Shown: positions 7,853-18,401 of the stretch, one piece after another
Position numbering within the stretch: the first letter of the stretch is position 1
How the letters are laid out: each line of letters begins with the position of its first letter
Assembly (NCBI RefSeq): GCF_009258225.1
Contig: NZ_CP043617.1
Location: 248,001-312,000 of the forward strand
Direction of reading: 5' to 3'
DNA: 64,000 nucleotides
DNA from: Sulfurimonas lithotrophica
Lineage (GTDB): Bacteria; Campylobacterota; Campylobacteria; Campylobacterales; Sulfurimonadaceae
Notes under the pieces: model-generated
Databases searched by the model: none
Seen by the model: the letters and a program-made list of their open reading frames with translations, nothing else
Told to the model about the DNA's origin: nothing
Program-made: the position numbers and the translations under genes

Positions 7853-8794
7853 TTATTGCTTATCTCTTGTTAATGACATATTATTTTGCATATTTTCTAT
7901 CTCTTTATTTGCAGGTATTACTATATTGTCATCTACTTTTAATTTTTTAGATTTCGTTTTATCTTCATACTTCATGTTCGATAAGATATGTTTTATCGTA
8001 TTTATACGTGCGACTTTTTTATCGTCTGAGCGAATAATAGTCCATGGTGCATGTTCGGTATGAGATGCCAAAAGCATGGAATATTTTGTCATAGAGTAAT
8101 CATCCCATAACTCTTGAGATTTTTGATCCACGTCGGAGAGTTTAAATTGTTTTAACGGATCTGTTTTGCGTTTTTCAAAACGTTTGTTTTGTTCATCTTT
8201 AGTGATAGAAAAATAAAACTTGAAAATTTTTATACCTGAATTATCGAGCATCTTCTCCAGTTCGGGAACTTCATGCAAAAACTCCGAGTGTTCCTCTTGT
8301 GTACAAAAATCCATAACCCTCTCAACTCCTGCACGGTTATACCAACTTCTGTCAAACAAAACCATTTCACCGGCAGATGGTAGATGCTGTACATATCGTT
8401 GAAAATACCATTGAGTTTTTTCTTTGTCGCTTGGTTTATCAAGTGCTACGACTCTTGCACCACGCGGGTTTAGATGCTCTATAACCCTTTTTATAGTACC
8501 GCCTTTTCCTGCAGCATCACGCCCTTCAAATATCATAAGAACTTTTAGACCGTGCTTTTTTACATGATTTTGCATCTTAAGAAGCTCAATCTGAAGCATA
8601 CGAAGCTCATCTTCATACTCTAGCACTTCTTCTTTTATCCAAACAGGGACACGTTTTTTCTTTTTGTCAAAGTTACGTTTTTCATCTTCTAAAAGTTGTT
8701 CTATCTCTTTTTTTCTTCTATCCGGATGCACAAAATCCGATTTATCCTTTGCATCGCCAAGTGCATCTTCAACCATTTTTCTTTTTGACCCCAT
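7853..8794 (-). CDS. ppk2: Polyphosphate kinase 2
   Basis: PPK2 enzymes move phosphate between polyphosphate and nucleotides. The Walker A-like GRDAAGKGGT is at residues 91-100, followed by the PPK2 signatures FDRSWYNRAGVERVM and KRKTDPLKQFKLSD. At 313 residues it is a single-domain enzyme with basic N- and C-terminal extensions. Substrate direction (ADP or GDP/AMP) cannot be read from these motifs. Start: ATG with AGGAG 7 nt upstream. It follows the ATPase gene by one base, so the two are probably co-transcribed. Confidence 0.93.
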   Translation of the reverse strand: MGSKRKMVEDALGDAKDKSDFVHPDRRKKEIEQLLEDEKRNFDKKKKRVPVWIKEEVLEYEDELRMLQIELLKMQNHVKKHGLKVLMIFEGRDAAGKGGTIKRVIEHLNPRGARVVALDKPSDKEKTQWYFQRYVQHLPSAGEMVLFDRSWYNRAGVERVMDFCTQEEHSEFLHEVPELEKMLDNSGIKIFKFYFSITKDEQNKRFEKRKTDPLKQFKLSDVDQKSQELWDDYSMTKYSMLLASHTEHAPWTIIRSDDKKVARINTIKHILSNMKYEDKTKSKKLKVDDNIVIPANKEIENMQNNMSLTRDKQ

Positions 8795-8795
8795 T

Positions 8796-9863
8796 TTAAT
8801 CTCCTAATGCCCATATATCAAATGGTATCATCTCTATCCTTGAAAAAGGATGAGAGATGGTAGCTTCATTATTCATTGTTATGGCAGTTATTTGAGTAAT
8901 GCCGTAGGTAATAATAAAAGCTTCTATAGACTCCACTTTTTTAAATAGAGTCCGCTCATCTGCAAAGGGCATCGATAAAATTATCTCACTGTCTTGTGGC
9001 AGATAAAAATCTATACCTTCTTCATAATATATTTCGTGATTATGTTTTAGCAACTCAAGATAAAGCATATTTTCAAATAGGCGACCAAAATGTTTTTGAC
9101 TCACAAGGGCTGATTTTAGTGAAATATCACAAAGATATATTTTTTTTGTAGCCCGTTGACTATTAAATTTTGAGAGTTGATGGATATAGTTTTTAGAGAC
9201 TAAATTATCATAACTCTTATATAGTTTGTCTTTTGAAACTCTTTGTGTTTGCTTTAGTCTTTCATATATAGAAAAAGGTGAGAGTTTTGTACTTGTCATT
9301 TTTGCACAATTTTTTAGTATCTCAAACTCTTGGGGTTCAAGTATGCACTGAAGAGATTTTTGTATGTATGTAATCCTTTCATCAGAATTTATTTTATGCA
9401 TAGCAGGATATCCGCCTAGTTGTACAAAATGGTTTAGTGCAGTTGAATCATACTTATGCTCATATGCTAAAAACTCTTCGTAATCAAGTGGATAAAGCGT
9501 TACTTGAGTTAAGTACTCATTTTGTATGGGCATTTGTGACGTGATTATAAGCTGAGATACATTTGGTATTTTAAACTCTTTTGTATAGTTATCATAAACA
9601 AGTACATCTATTCTGTTTTTTATGCAAAATTTGGATATATGTTTGTTAAACTCTTCTATATCAATTCTCACATCTGAACAATCTATATATATATAAGTAT
9701 TTTTTTTAAGGCTTAGAAGATAGTTTTTTACAAGTTTTGTCTTGCCTACTTGTGATATTCCGTTTATTTGATAAGAAATATTGTCTTCTATATATAGTTT
9801 TCTATATTGAAACTTATTGACGATTAAATCTGTTTTATAAAACTCTTCAAGTAAATTTTGCAT
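8796..9863 (-). CDS. P-loop ATPase, AAA/DUF4143-like
   Basis: A 355-residue protein with Walker A GISQVGKT at residues 35-42 and a Walker B-like YIYIDCSD. The central region (QLGGYPAMHK) and a C-terminal domain with acidic residues and a lone ADERTLFKKV stretch resemble the AAA_14/DUF4143 ATPases often seen in accessory DNA. Its cellular role is unknown. It has no Shine-Dalgarno; a TAAAAT hexamer ends 6 nt before the ATG, suggesting a leaderless transcript. Confidence 0.72.
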   Translation of the reverse strand: MQNLLEEFYKTDLIVNKFQYRKLYIEDNISYQINGISQVGKTKLVKNYLLSLKKNTYIYIDCSDVRIDIEEFNKHISKFCIKNRIDVLVYDNYTKEFKIPNVSQLIITSQMPIQNEYLTQVTLYPLDYEEFLAYEHKYDSTALNHFVQLGGYPAMHKINSDERITYIQKSLQCILEPQEFEILKNCAKMTSTKLSPFSIYERLKQTQRVSKDKLYKSYDNLVSKNYIHQLSKFNSQRATKKIYLCDISLKSALVSQKHFGRLFENMLYLELLKHNHEIYYEEGIDFYLPQDSEIILSMPFADERTLFKKVESIEAFIITYGITQITAITMNNEATISHPFSRIEMIPFDIWALGD

Positions 9864-9869
9864 AGTGTA

Positions 9870-9875
9870 ATTTTA
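9870..9875 (-). promoter_or_regulatory. -10 of the ATPase gene, leaderless spacing
   Basis: On the minus strand TAAAAT is separated from the ATG (9863) by 6 nt. The same spacing occurs at the radical SAM, ABC ATPase and crp/fnr genes in this window. The only Shine-Dalgarno-like AAGGAAG lies too far upstream to act. Confidence 0.45.
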
Positions 9876-9936
9876 CTACTTCCTTATTAAAAGGAAATAA
9901 AATATAAAATATTTTCAAATTTACCCCCTGTAAACC

Positions 9937-9965
9937 TTGAATATCAGAATGTATCTCGGTATAAT
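9937..9965 (+). promoter_or_regulatory. Promoter of the S10-spc ribosomal operon
   Basis: TTGAAT (9937-9942), a 17-bp spacer and TATAAT (9960-9965) make a near-consensus sigma-70 promoter, the best in the window. TCCGCTCCC follows the -10, a GC-rich discriminator typical of ppGpp-sensitive promoters. The predicted start is near 9972, giving a ~60-nt leader. Confidence 0.8.
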
Positions 9966-10031
9966 TCCGCTCCCTTAAATAGTTAGCACTAAAAAAATCA
10001 AATAGCTAACGAGTTCTTTAGAAGGAAAATT

Positions 10032-10343
10032 ATGGAAAAAATTCGTTTGAAATTGAAAGCTTACGATCATCGTGTATTAGATAGATCAGTAGCGTCAATC
10101 GTAGAGGCTGTAAAACGTACTGGTGCGGTTATCCGTGGTCCGATACCTTTACCGACAAAAATTCGTAAATATACAGTTTTAAAATCACCGCACGTAAACA
10201 AAAGTTCACGTGAGCAATTTGAAATTCGTATGCACGCTAGAATGATAGATATCGTTTCTGCAACTCCAGAAACTGTTGATTCATTAATGAAACTTGACTT
10301 AGCACCGGAAGTAGACGTAGAAGTACGTTCTATGGATAAGTAA
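10032..10343 (+). CDS. rpsJ: 30S ribosomal protein S10
   Basis: 103 residues with the S10 signature [21 protein letters not shown] 30S head protein that doubles as transcription antitermination factor NusE. First gene of the S10 operon, preceded by AGAAGGA. Confidence 0.98.
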   Translation: MEKIRLKLKAYDHRVLDRSVASIVEAVKRTGAVIRGPIPLPTKIRKYTVLKSPHVNKSSREQFEIRMHARMIDIVSATPETVDSLMKLDLAPEVDVEVRSMDK

Positions 10344-10353
10344 GGAGAACATC

Positions 10354-10929
10354 GTGGAATATATTGTTGAAAAAATCGGTATGAGCCGTACTATCACTGT
10401 ACCTAGTAAACCAGTTACTTTATTAAAAGTAGTTGATGCTAAAGTATGTGAAGTTAACGATGGAACTGCTATTGTAGCTTACAACAGCGGTAAAAAAATG
10501 AATAAATCAATTGAAGGTCAACAAAAAAAGTATAGCCTTTCATCTGAGTTTAACCGTTTCGTTACTTTAGAAGTAGCAAACACTGAAGCCGGTGATTTAG
10601 ATTTAGCACCTTTAGCAGAAGCTAAAATTTTAAAATCTACTTTTACTACTAAAGGTCGCGGTTTTTCCGGTGCTATGAAGCGTTGGAACTTTGGTGGCGG
10701 TCCTGCATCTCACGGTCACAGATTCGGTCGTAGAGTAGGTTCAATCGGTAATGCTGAATGGCCAGGTCGTGTAATGAAAGGGCGTAAGATGCCTGGACAA
10801 TACGGAAATGTACAAAATAGTGTTAAAAATGAAATCGTTTCTTACGATGCTGAAAACGGTGTAATTGCTGTTTTAGGTTCAGTATCTGGTGCAAACGGTT
10901 CATTAGGTCGTGTAAAGGTAGCTAAATAA
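10354..10929 (+). CDS. rplC: 50S ribosomal protein L3
   Basis: 191 residues with the L3 core [19 protein letters not shown] and MPGQYGN, close to the peptidyl transferase centre. It starts with GTG behind a strong AAGGAG. Its stop overlaps the rplD ATG by one base. Confidence 0.97.
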   Translation: MEYIVEKIGMSRTITVPSKPVTLLKVVDAKVCEVNDGTAIVAYNSGKKMNKSIEGQQKKYSLSSEFNRFVTLEVANTEAGDLDLAPLAEAKILKSTFTTKGRGFSGAMKRWNFGGGPASHGHRFGRRVGSIGNAEWPGRVMKGRKMPGQYGNVQNSVKNEIVSYDAENGVIAVLGSVSGANGSLGRVKVAK

Positions 10930-11543
10930 TGAGCGCAATCGTTTTAAATGAAAAAATGGAAAAAGCATCTGAGTTAGCACTACCGGAGAGTTTCGCAGGT
11001 ATCAACCCTCATAACTTATACCTATATGTAAAGTCAGCTCAAGCAGCTGCACGTGCTAATACGGCATTTACAAAAGGTAGAAGTGACGTTAGAGGTGGTG
11101 GTAAGAAGCCATGGGCTCAAAAAGGTGGTGGACGTGCACGTGCCGGTTCACGTCGTTCTCCGGTATTCGTAGGCGGGGGTAAAGCTTTTGGTTCTCAAAA
11201 CAACCGTAATTACGATTTAAAAGTAAATAAAAAGCAGAAAAAACTTGCTTTAAACTTTGCTTTAAATGAGCATGCACAAAATGGTAGTTTATTTATCGTA
11301 GATAGCATCGCAGTTGAGTCTGGTAAAACTAAAGATGCATATGCAATGTTTAAAGCACTTGGTCAAAGAGATACTCTTTTTGTTAAGTCTTTATTAGATG
11401 AAAAAACTTTTTTAGCGTTTGAAAACATTGCTGATACTTATGTTATCGAGTCTAATGAATTAAACGCATACTTAGCTGCTAACTTCCGTTCAATCGTGAT
11501 CGAAAAAGCAGTATGGGAAACTCTAGTAGGTGAGGCGAAATAA
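10929..11543 (+). CDS. rplD: 50S ribosomal protein L4
   Basis: 204 residues. The tunnel-loop signature [20 protein letters not shown] is clear. In E. coli L4 represses the S10 operon; whether it does so here is unknown because the ~60-nt leader is much shorter than E. coli's. It overlaps rplC and rplW by one base each. Confidence 0.97.
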   Translation: MSAIVLNEKMEKASELALPESFAGINPHNLYLYVKSAQAAARANTAFTKGRSDVRGGGKKPWAQKGGGRARAGSRRSPVFVGGGKAFGSQNNRNYDLKVNKKQKKLALNFALNEHAQNGSLFIVDSIAVESGKTKDAYAMFKALGQRDTLFVKSLLDEKTFLAFENIADTYVIESNELNAYLAANFRSIVIEKAVWETLVGEAK

Positions 11544-11824
11544 TGGCTGATATTACAGATATTAAATCTATACTATATACAGAGAAGACTCTTGGAATGC
11601 AAGAAGATGGTGTAATCGTTGTACAAACATCTCCTCGTATGACTAAGACTGGTCTTAAAGAGGTTTTTCGTGAGTATTTTGGAATCGTTCCAACAAATGT
11701 TAACTCACTTAATCAAAGCGGAAAAGTTAAACGTTTCCGTGGTGTACCTGGTAAACAAAATGACTTTAAAAAGTTCTATGTTAAGTTACCAGAAGGTGCA
11801 CAAATAGAAAGTTTGGCGGTGTAA
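11543..11824 (+). CDS. rplW: 50S ribosomal protein L23
   Basis: 93 residues, an early-assembly protein at the exit tunnel that docks SRP and trigger factor. N-terminal [11 protein letters not shown] and C-terminal [18 protein letters not shown] are typical. Confidence 0.96.
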   Translation: MADITDIKSILYTEKTLGMQEDGVIVVQTSPRMTKTGLKEVFREYFGIVPTNVNSLNQSGKVKRFRGVPGKQNDFKKFYVKLPEGAQIESLAV

Positions 11825-11825
11825 C

Positions 11826-12671
11826 ATGGCAATGAAAACTTATAGACCGACTACTCCGTCACGTCGTTTTTATACAAATATTGACAGCTCAGACATTACG
11901 GCTAAAGCAAGTGTTCGTTCACTTCTTAAAAAGCTTCCTGTTCACTCAGGTCGTAATAATAACGGTCGTATCACTTCTCGTCATAAAGAGGGTGGAGCTA
12001 AGAAACTTTACCGTATCATAGATTTCAAAAGAAATAAGTTTGGAATTCAAGGTACAGTTAGTACAATTGAGTATGATCCATACCGTAACTGTCGTATCGC
12101 ACTTATCACATATGCTGATGGTGAAAAAAGATATATCCTACAACCTAAAGGTTTAAATGTAGGTGATAAAGTTGAATCTGCTGAAGCTGGTTTAGACGTT
12201 AAACCTGGTAACACTATGAAACTTAAAAATATCCCTGTTGGTACATTAGTTCACAACATTGAGCTTAAGACTGGTAAAGGTGGACAATTAGTTCGTTCAG
12301 CTGGAACATCTGCTCAAATCATGGGTCGTGATGGTAAATATGTATCTTTACGTATGCCTTCATCAGAGATGCGTTTAGTACTTGGTGAGTGTTTAGCTAC
12401 TTGTGGTGTTGTTGGAAACGAAGAATATACTAACATCGTTTTAGCTAAAGCTGGTCGTACTCGTCACATGGGTATCCGTCCTCAAACTCGTGGTTCTGCA
12501 ATGAACCCAATTGATCACCCGCATGGTGGTGGTGAAGGTAAAACGAACTCAGGTCGTCACCCAGTTACTCCTTGGGGTAAACCAACGAAGGGTGCTAAAA
12601 CTCGTCGTAAAAAAGCTAGTGATAAATTAATTATTACTCGCCGTAAACCAAATGCTAAAAGGGTAGGATAA
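11826..12671 (+). CDS. rplB: 50S ribosomal protein L2
   Basis: 281 residues, with the conserved His-containing [14 protein letters not shown] near the C-terminus that supports peptidyl transfer, and the basic [13 protein letters not shown] tail. Gap of one base after rplW. Confidence 0.98.
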   Translation: MAMKTYRPTTPSRRFYTNIDSSDITAKASVRSLLKKLPVHSGRNNNGRITSRHKEGGAKKLYRIIDFKRNKFGIQGTVSTIEYDPYRNCRIALITYADGEKRYILQPKGLNVGDKVESAEAGLDVKPGNTMKLKNIPVGTLVHNIELKTGKGGQLVRSAGTSAQIMGRDGKYVSLRMPSSEMRLVLGECLATCGVVGNEEYTNIVLAKAGRTRHMGIRPQTRGSAMNPIDHPHGGGEGKTNSGRHPVTPWGKPTKGAKTRRKKASDKLIITRRKPNAKRVG

Positions 12672-12672
12672 T

Positions 12673-12948
12673 ATGGCTCGTTCAGTAAAAAAAGGTCCTT
12701 TCGTAGATGATCATTTAATGAAAAAAGTTATGGCTGCTAAAGAAAGCGGCGATAAAAAACCTATAAAAACTTGGTCAAGAAGATCTATGGTTCTTCCTGA
12801 TTTCGTTGGTTTAACATTAAATGTTCACAATGGTCGCCAATTTGTTCCTGTATATGTTACAGAGAACCACATTGGTTATAAACTTGGTGAATTCGCTCCA
12901 ACTCGTACATTTAAGGGCCACAAGGGCTCTGTTCAGAAGAAGGGGTAA
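12673..12948 (+). CDS. rpsS: 30S ribosomal protein S19
   Basis: 91 residues starting [15 protein letters not shown], the canonical S19 N-terminus. It sits in the 30S head and contacts S13 and tRNA. Confidence 0.98.
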   Translation: MARSVKKGPFVDDHLMKKVMAAKESGDKKPIKTWSRRSMVLPDFVGLTLNVHNGRQFVPVYVTENHIGYKLGEFAPTRTFKGHKGSVQKKG

Positions 12949-12950
12949 TC

Positions 12951-13268
12951 ATGGCTAGAGCATTATTAAAATTTATTCGTGTATCACCGATCAAATCTCG
13001 CTTAATTGCTAGAGAGATTCAAGGTATGAACGCTGAAGAAGCGTTAGCAGCTTTAGAATTCACTCCAAACAAAGCAGCGAAAATTATCTCTAAAGTTGTT
13101 GCATCTGCAGTAGCTAACAGTGGTAATGAAGCTGAAGATTGTACAATCACATCATGTCGTGTTGACAATGGTCCGGTACTTAAACGTTTCCGTCCACGTG
13201 CTCGTGGTATGGCTTCAGGTATTAGAAAACCAACAGCACATATCTTAGTAGAAGTAGAGGGTAAATAG
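12951..13268 (+). CDS. rplV: 50S ribosomal protein L22
   Basis: 105 residues with the L22 pattern [19 protein letters not shown] and the tunnel-lining hairpin [20 protein letters not shown]. Macrolide-related residues lie in this loop. Confidence 0.97.
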   Translation: MARALLKFIRVSPIKSRLIAREIQGMNAEEALAALEFTPNKAAKIISKVVASAVANSGNEAEDCTITSCRVDNGPVLKRFRPRARGMASGIRKPTAHILVEVEGK

Positions 13269-13269
13269 A

Positions 13270-13977
13270 ATGGGTCAAAAAGTTAATCCTATTGGTTTAC
13301 GTCTTGGAATCAACCGTAACTGGGAAAGCAGATGGTTTCCTAACTTTAAAACTGCTCCTGCAGCTTTAGGTGAAGATCACAAGATTCGTACATATTTAAA
13401 GAAAGAGTTATACTATGCTGGTGTTTCTAACATTATCATTGAAAGAACTGTTAAGCGTCTTCGTGTAACTATCGTAGCAGCTCGTCCCGGTATTATCATC
13501 GGTAAAAAAGGTGCTGATATCGAGAAACTTAAAAACAATCTTCAAAAACTTATAGGGAAAGCTATCTCTGTAAATATTAAAGAAGAGAAAAAAGCTAACA
13601 TCTCCGGTCAATTAGTTGCTGAAAACGTAGCTACTCAACTAGAGCGTCGTGTTGCGTTTAGACGTGCGATGAAAAAAGTTATGCAAAACGCACAAAGAAG
13701 TGGTGCTAAAGGTATTAAAGTATCTGTAAGTGGTCGTCTTGGTGGAGCTGAAATGGCTCGTACTGAGTGGTACTTAGAAGGTCGTGTTCCTTTACATACT
13801 CTACGTGCTAAAATCGATTACGGTTTCGCAGAAGCTCATACTACATACGGAATTATCGGTATCAAAGTATGGATCTTCAAAGGTGAGGTACTAACTAAAG
13901 GTATCCCTCAAGAAGCTAAAGAAGAAAAAAAAGAGCGCCCTCGTAAACGTGCTCCAAGAAAAGAAAAGGCGGAATAG
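13270..13977 (+). CDS. rpsC: 30S ribosomal protein S3
   Basis: 235 residues. It contains the type II KH domain with the GxxG loop in [13 protein letters not shown] and the S3 C-terminal domain, ending in a Lys/Arg-rich tail ([12 protein letters not shown]). It lies at the mRNA entry channel. Confidence 0.98.
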   Translation: MGQKVNPIGLRLGINRNWESRWFPNFKTAPAALGEDHKIRTYLKKELYYAGVSNIIIERTVKRLRVTIVAARPGIIIGKKGADIEKLKNNLQKLIGKAISVNIKEEKKANISGQLVAENVATQLERRVAFRRAMKKVMQNAQRSGAKGIKVSVSGRLGGAEMARTEWYLEGRVPLHTLRAKIDYGFAEAHTTYGIIGIKVWIFKGEVLTKGIPQEAKEEKKERPRKRAPRKEKAE

Positions 13978-13980
13978 ACT

Positions 13981-14406
13981 ATGTTAATGCCTAAAAGAAC
14001 TAAATACCGTAAAATGATGAAAGGGCGTAACCGTGGTTATGCTCGTAGTGGATACAAAATCGCTTTTGGTTCTATTGCTATTAAAGCAGTAGAAGCTGGT
14101 CGTATCAACTCTCGTCAAATTGAGGCTGCTCGTATCACATCTACTCGTGCGATTAATCGTCAAGGTAAGATTTGGATTCGTGTTTTTCCTGCTAAGCCGT
14201 TAACTAAACGTCCTCTTGAAGTACGTATGGGTAAAGGTAAAGGTCCAATCGATCAGTATGTTATGAACATTAAACCTGGTCGTATCATTTTTGAAATGGC
14301 TGGTGTAAATGAAGAGTTGGCTCGTAAAGCTTTAACTTTAGCACAACACAAGTTACCGTTCAAAACTAAAATTATTACTGCGGAGATGAGCAATGAAATA
14401 TTCTGA
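13981..14406 (+). CDS. rplP: 50S ribosomal protein L16
   Basis: 141 residues starting [15 protein letters not shown], the standard L16 N-terminus. It helps place tRNA in the A and P sites. Its 3' end overlaps rpmC by 14 nt, suggesting coupling. Confidence 0.97.
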   Translation: MLMPKRTKYRKMMKGRNRGYARSGYKIAFGSIAIKAVEAGRINSRQIEAARITSTRAINRQGKIWIRVFPAKPLTKRPLEVRMGKGKGPIDQYVMNIKPGRIIFEMAGVNEELARKALTLAQHKLPFKTKIITAEMSNEIF

Positions 14407-14581
14407 TTTAGCAGATAAAACAGTGCACGAGCTTGAGGCAATGTTAAAAGAGAAGAAAACTGAACTTTTCACTCTTAAGATAAAAAAACAAATGATGCAA
14501 TTACAAAACACTAGTGAACTTAAAGTTGCTAAAAAAGATATTGCTCGTATTAACACTGCTATCACTGCAGCAGCGAAGTAG
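14393..14581 (+). CDS. rpmC: 50S ribosomal protein L29
   Basis: 62 residues, helical, with [20 protein letters not shown] typical of L29. Located near the exit tunnel. Its start lies inside rplP. Confidence 0.95.
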   Translation: MKYSDLADKTVHELEAMLKEKKTELFTLKIKKQMMQLQNTSELKVAKKDIARINTAITAAAK

Positions 14582-14591
14582 GGGTTTGTAG

Positions 14592-14840
14592 ATGACACAT
14601 AAACGTGAAATTCAAGGTAATGTGATTAAAATTGCAGGTAACAAGACTGCTACTATTTCAGTAGAGCGTCGTGTTATGCATCCACGTTACCACAAAGTTG
14701 TAAGAAAGTTCAAAAATTATCTTATCCATGATGAGAAAAATGAACTTAAAGTTGGTGACGAAGTTGTAGCAATAGAATGTCGTCCGCTTTCTAAGACTAA
14801 ATCTTTTAGACTTAAATCGGTTGTAAAAGGAGCAGAGTAA
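14592..14840 (+). CDS. rpsQ: 30S ribosomal protein S17
   Basis: 82 residues with OB-fold features and [18 protein letters not shown]. It binds 16S rRNA early in assembly. It overlaps rplN by one base. Confidence 0.97.
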   Translation: MTHKREIQGNVIKIAGNKTATISVERRVMHPRYHKVVRKFKNYLIHDEKNELKVGDEVVAIECRPLSKTKSFRLKSVVKGAE

Positions 14841-15208
14841 TGATCCAAGGTTTTACTCGTTTAAACGTAGCTGATAATACAGGTGCTAAAGAGATTATGT
14901 GTATTAAGGTGCTTGGTGGTTCTAAACGTCGTTATGCTAGAGTAGGTGACGTTATCGTTGCTTCTGTTAAAAAAGCGACACCGACTGCTAAAGTTAAAAA
15001 AGGTAAAGTTGTAAAAGCTGTTATAGTTAGAAGTGCTAAAGAAGTTCACCGTGAAAACGGTTCTCTTATCCGTTTTGACGATAATGCAGCTGTTATACTT
15101 GATGACAAGAGAGAACCAATCGGTACTCGTATCTTCGGACCTGTTGCTCGTGAAGTACGTTATGCCGGTTTTATGAAAATCGTATCTCTTGCACCGGAGG
15201 TTGTTTAA
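14840..15208 (+). CDS. rplN: 50S ribosomal protein L14
   Basis: 122 residues starting [17 protein letters not shown], the invariant L14 N-terminus. It forms the docking site for RsfS and bridges to the 30S. It overlaps rplX by one base. Confidence 0.98.
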   Translation: MIQGFTRLNVADNTGAKEIMCIKVLGGSKRRYARVGDVIVASVKKATPTAKVKKGKVVKAVIVRSAKEVHRENGSLIRFDDNAAVILDDKREPIGTRIFGPVAREVRYAGFMKIVSLAPEVV

Positions 15209-15438
15209 TGGCAAAGTTTAATTTCAAAAAAGGCGATACTGTAGAAATTATCGCTGGAGATGATAAAGGTACAAAAGCAACTGTTCTTTCTGTATTACCT
15301 AAGAAAAATAAGGTAATCGTTGAGGGTTGTAAAGTTGCTAAAAAAGCTATCAAACCTACAGAAGATAATACTAAAGGCGGACATATTAATAAAGAGATGC
15401 CGATAGATGTATCAAACGTTCGTAAAGTGGAGGCGTAA
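15208..15438 (+). CDS. rplX: 50S ribosomal protein L24
   Basis: 76 residues with a KOW motif ([20 protein letters not shown]). An assembly initiator of the large subunit. Shorter than the ~100-residue E. coli protein, with a trimmed C-terminus. Confidence 0.96.
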   Translation: MAKFNFKKGDTVEIIAGDDKGTKATVLSVLPKKNKVIVEGCKVAKKAIKPTEDNTKGGHINKEMPIDVSNVRKVEA

Positions 15439-15440
15439 TT

Positions 15441-15986
15441 ATGGCTCGTATGAAAGAAAAATATTTAAGCCTTAAACCAGAACTTCAAAAAGAGTTAGAG
15501 ATAGCAAACGTAATGCAAGTTCCTGCATTAGAAAAAATCGTTATCTCTGTTGGTGCCGGTTTTGCAATGAAAGATAACAAGCTTATCCAAAACATTGAAG
15601 ACACAATTACTAAGATTGCCGGTCAAAAAGCATCTACTGTAATTGCTAAGAAATCTGTAGCTGGTTTTAAAGTTCGTGAAGGTATGCCTGTTGGTGTACG
15701 TGTTACGCTTCGTGGCGAGAACATGTACAACTTCTTTGATCGTTTAGTATCTATTGCACTTCCACGTGTGAAAGATTTCCGTGGTGTTGCTAGAAACGGT
15801 TTTGACGGTCGCGGTAACTATAACTTTGGTTTGCAAGAGCAATTAATCTTCCCGGAGATTACTTATGATTCAATTATGCAAATTCACGGTATGAACATTA
15901 CGGTTGTAACTACAGCTGAAAATGATAAGGCAGGATTTGCACTACTTGCAAAATTAGGTATGCCTTTTACTAAAGGGAGTAACTAA
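15441..15986 (+). CDS. rplE: 50S ribosomal protein L5
   Basis: 181 residues, with [20 protein letters not shown] and [19 protein letters not shown] as L5 hallmarks. It binds 5S rRNA and contacts P-site tRNA. Its stop overlaps the S14 start by one base. Confidence 0.98.
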   Translation: MARMKEKYLSLKPELQKELEIANVMQVPALEKIVISVGAGFAMKDNKLIQNIEDTITKIAGQKASTVIAKKSVAGFKVREGMPVGVRVTLRGENMYNFFDRLVSIALPRVKDFRGVARNGFDGRGNYNFGLQEQLIFPEITYDSIMQIHGMNITVVTTAENDKAGFALLAKLGMPFTKGSN

Positions 15987-16171
15987 TGGCTAAGAAGTCT
16001 ATGATAGCTAAAGCGGCACGTGAACCTAAGTTTAAAGTTCGTGGTTATACACGTTGTCAGATTTGTGGACGTCCACACTCTGTAATGAGAGATTTCGGTA
16101 TTTGTCGTGTTTGTTTTAGAAAAATGGCAAATGAAGGTATGATCCCAGGTGTTAGAAAGTCTTCTTGGTAA
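15986..16171 (+). CDS. rpsZ: 30S ribosomal protein S14, zinc-binding short form
   Basis: 61 residues with a zinc ribbon of two CxxC pairs (C24, C27, C40, C43; CQIC and CRVC). This is the short type Z (C+) form rather than the ~100-residue zinc-free form. A 59-nt gap to rpsH follows, the largest inside this operon. Confidence 0.97.
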   Translation: MAKKSMIAKAAREPKFKVRGYTRCQICGRPHSVMRDFGICRVCFRKMANEGMIPGVRKSSW

Positions 16172-16230
16172 TCCAAGAAGAAACTCCTAACAATAGCAGT
16201 CGAAAGACTTGCAAAATAAGGAATTAAAAA

Positions 16231-16626
16231 ATGATTAATGATTTAGTATCAGATGCGTTAACACGTATCCGTAATGCTGGTATGAGAAAGCTAGATGTTA
16301 CTACTCTTGTTCACTCTAAAAGTGTTGAAGCTTTAGCTAACATTCTAGTAGAAAAAGGTTATATTGATAGTTGTAACGTTATCGAAGACGGCGTTAAAAA
16401 AACTATTAAAGTTGTATTAAAGTATGATGAAAACGGTAACACTGTTATCAATGAAATGAAAAGAATCTCTAAACCGGGACGTCGTGTTTACAAAGGTAAA
16501 GAAGATATCAAACGTTTCAAAAACGGTTACGGTACTATCGTAGTATCTACATCTAAAGGCGTTCTTCCTAACGATAAAGCTTATGAGCTTGGTATCGGTG
16601 GTGAAGTAATGTGTACTATTTGGTAG
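16231..16626 (+). CDS. rpsH: 30S ribosomal protein S8
   Basis: 131 residues, starting [16 protein letters not shown] and ending [11 protein letters not shown], both characteristic. In E. coli S8 represses the spc operon by binding its mRNA near rplE. The 59-nt spacer before rpsH has no obvious 16S-like S8 site. Confidence 0.98.
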   Translation: MINDLVSDALTRIRNAGMRKLDVTTLVHSKSVEALANILVEKGYIDSCNVIEDGVKKTIKVVLKYDENGNTVINEMKRISKPGRRVYKGKEDIKRFKNGYGTIVVSTSKGVLPNDKAYELGIGGEVMCTIW

Positions 16627-16638
16627 GAAGGAGTTAAC

Positions 16639-17175
16639 ATGTCAAGAATTGGAAAAAATCCGGTAGATTGTACAGCTGACGTTAAAGTTAGCAGCAATGG
16701 AAATGTTATCACTTTTTCTAAAGGTAACAAAAGCGTTGATTTAGATACAAAAGGAAATGTTGATTTTTCTATCGATGGAAATATTATTACTTTTGCAACA
16801 AAATCTGAAGATAGACAAGATAGAGCATACTGGGGTACTTACCGTGCACTAGCTCAAAACATAGTAACTGGTTTAACTACAGGTTATCAAAAACAACTTG
16901 AGATTAACGGTGTTGGTTACAGAGCTGCTGTACAAGGTAAAGTTCTTAACTTACAATTAGGTTTTTCACACGATATCAACTATGACCTACCGGAAGGTTT
17001 AGAAGCGGCAGTTGATAAAAACGTGATTACATTAAAAAGCCATGACAAACAATTAGTTGGTCAATGTGCAGCTGAAATCAGATCTTTCCGTCCACCGGAG
17101 CCTTATAAAGGTAAAGGTGTTAAATATGTTGAAGAACATATTGTACGTAAAGCTGGTAAGACAGCGGCTAAATAG
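16639..17175 (+). CDS. rplF: 50S ribosomal protein L6
   Basis: 178 residues with two L6 repeats and the C-terminal signature [14 protein letters not shown]. Located near the GTPase centre. GAAGGAG precedes the ATG. Confidence 0.98.
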   Translation: MSRIGKNPVDCTADVKVSSNGNVITFSKGNKSVDLDTKGNVDFSIDGNIITFATKSEDRQDRAYWGTYRALAQNIVTGLTTGYQKQLEINGVGYRAAVQGKVLNLQLGFSHDINYDLPEGLEAAVDKNVITLKSHDKQLVGQCAAEIRSFRPPEPYKGKGVKYVEEHIVRKAGKTAAK

Positions 17176-17190
17176 AGGAGGGCATATTAG

Positions 17191-17547
17191 ATGAACGCAA
17201 AAGTATTAAAAAATAAATTAGCTTCTCGCATAAAGCGTAAGCGTCGTATTCGTGCAAAAATATCTGGTAGTGCTACACTTCCTCGTGTTTCTGTATTTCG
17301 TTCAAACCGTTATTTAACTGTTCAAGCTATAGATGATGCTACGGCTACTACAGTTATCGGTATGAATTCAAAAGCTATCAATCAAAAAGCTAACAAAGAG
17401 GGTGCTGCTGCACTTGGTGAAGCATTTGCTGCTAAACTAAAAGAAGCTAAAATCTCTGAGATCGTGTTTGATAGAAACGGTTACCAATACCACGGTGTAA
17501 TTGCTGCATTTGGTGACGCACTTCGTGCAAACGAAATTAAGTTCTAG
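17191..17547 (+). CDS. rplR: 50S ribosomal protein L18
   Basis: 118 residues, a 5S rRNA binder. [20 protein letters not shown] and [20 protein letters not shown] match L18. Confidence 0.97.
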   Translation: MNAKVLKNKLASRIKRKRRIRAKISGSATLPRVSVFRSNRYLTVQAIDDATATTVIGMNSKAINQKANKEGAAALGEAFAAKLKEAKISEIVFDRNGYQYHGVIAAFGDALRANEIKF

Positions 17548-17555
17548 GGGTTAAG

Positions 17556-17996
17556 ATGGAAATCAATAGAGAAGATTTTGAAGAATCAATTGTAAATATT
17601 GGTCGTGTTACTAAAGTTGTAAAAGGTGGTCGTAGATTTCGTTTTACTGCATTAGTTGTAGTTGGTGATAAAAACGGTACTGTTGGATTTGGAACCGGTA
17701 AAGCTAAAGAGGTTCCGGATGCAATCAAAAAAGCTGTAGATGAGGCATTTAAAAACTTATCGACAGTTAGTATTAAAGGTACTACTATTGCACATGATAT
17801 TGAGCATAAATTTAACGCTAGTCGTGTTTTATTAAAGCCGGCTTCTGAAGGTACGGGTGTTATCTCCGGTGGAGCTATGCGTCCTGTTTTGGAGCTTGCT
17901 GGTATTCAAGATATTTTGACTAAGTCAATTGGCTCAAATAATCCAAATACTGTTGTTCGTGCTACAGTTGAAGCACTTTCAAAATTAAAAGGATAG
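17556..17996 (+). CDS. rpsE: 30S ribosomal protein S5
   Basis: 146 residues with the S5 double-stranded RNA-binding N-domain ([18 protein letters not shown]) and C-domain ([19 protein letters not shown]). It acts in decoding fidelity. It is followed after 4 nt by rplO, so rpmD (L30), which lies here in many bacteria, is missing. Confidence 0.98.
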   Translation: MEINREDFEESIVNIGRVTKVVKGGRRFRFTALVVVGDKNGTVGFGTGKAKEVPDAIKKAVDEAFKNLSTVSIKGTTIAHDIEHKFNASRVLLKPASEGTGVISGGAMRPVLELAGIQDILTKSIGSNNPNTVVRATVEALSKLKG

Positions 17997-18000
17997 TCAA

Positions 18001-18399
18001 ATGGGTATTGAAAATTTAACTCCGGCTGAAGGTTCTACTTCTAGCCGCAAAAGAGTTGGACGCGGACAAGGTTCAGGTACTGGTAAGACTGCTGCTCGCG
18101 GTCAAAAAGGTCAAAAATCTCGTTCAGGTTATAAGCAAAAAAGAAACTTTATCGGTGGTCAGTTACCGTTAGCGAAGATTCTTCCAAAAATCGGTTTTAA
18201 CTCTAAAAACGTTAAACCTTATGTAATTAATGTTGAAAAAATCAAAGCAGTAGCTGAGTTAGATGAAATCACTATGGAGAGTATCCGTGGAGTTCATAAA
18301 ATAGCTGCTTCTGTTGAAAAAGTTAAATTGGTTGGTGCATCTGCAAAAGATTTAGCATCAAAAATTAAAGACGACAACATTACCACTACAGGAAAATAG
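18001..18399 (+). CDS. rplO: 50S ribosomal protein L15
   Basis: 132 residues. The Gly/Arg-rich N-terminus ([20 protein letters not shown]) and [17 protein letters not shown] identify L15. It lies just before secY. Confidence 0.97.
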   Translation: MGIENLTPAEGSTSSRKRVGRGQGSGTGKTAARGQKGQKSRSGYKQKRNFIGGQLPLAKILPKIGFNSKNVKPYVINVEKIKAVAELDEITMESIRGVHKIAASVEKVKLVGASAKDLASKIKDDNITTTGK

Positions 18400-18401
18400 T
18401 C

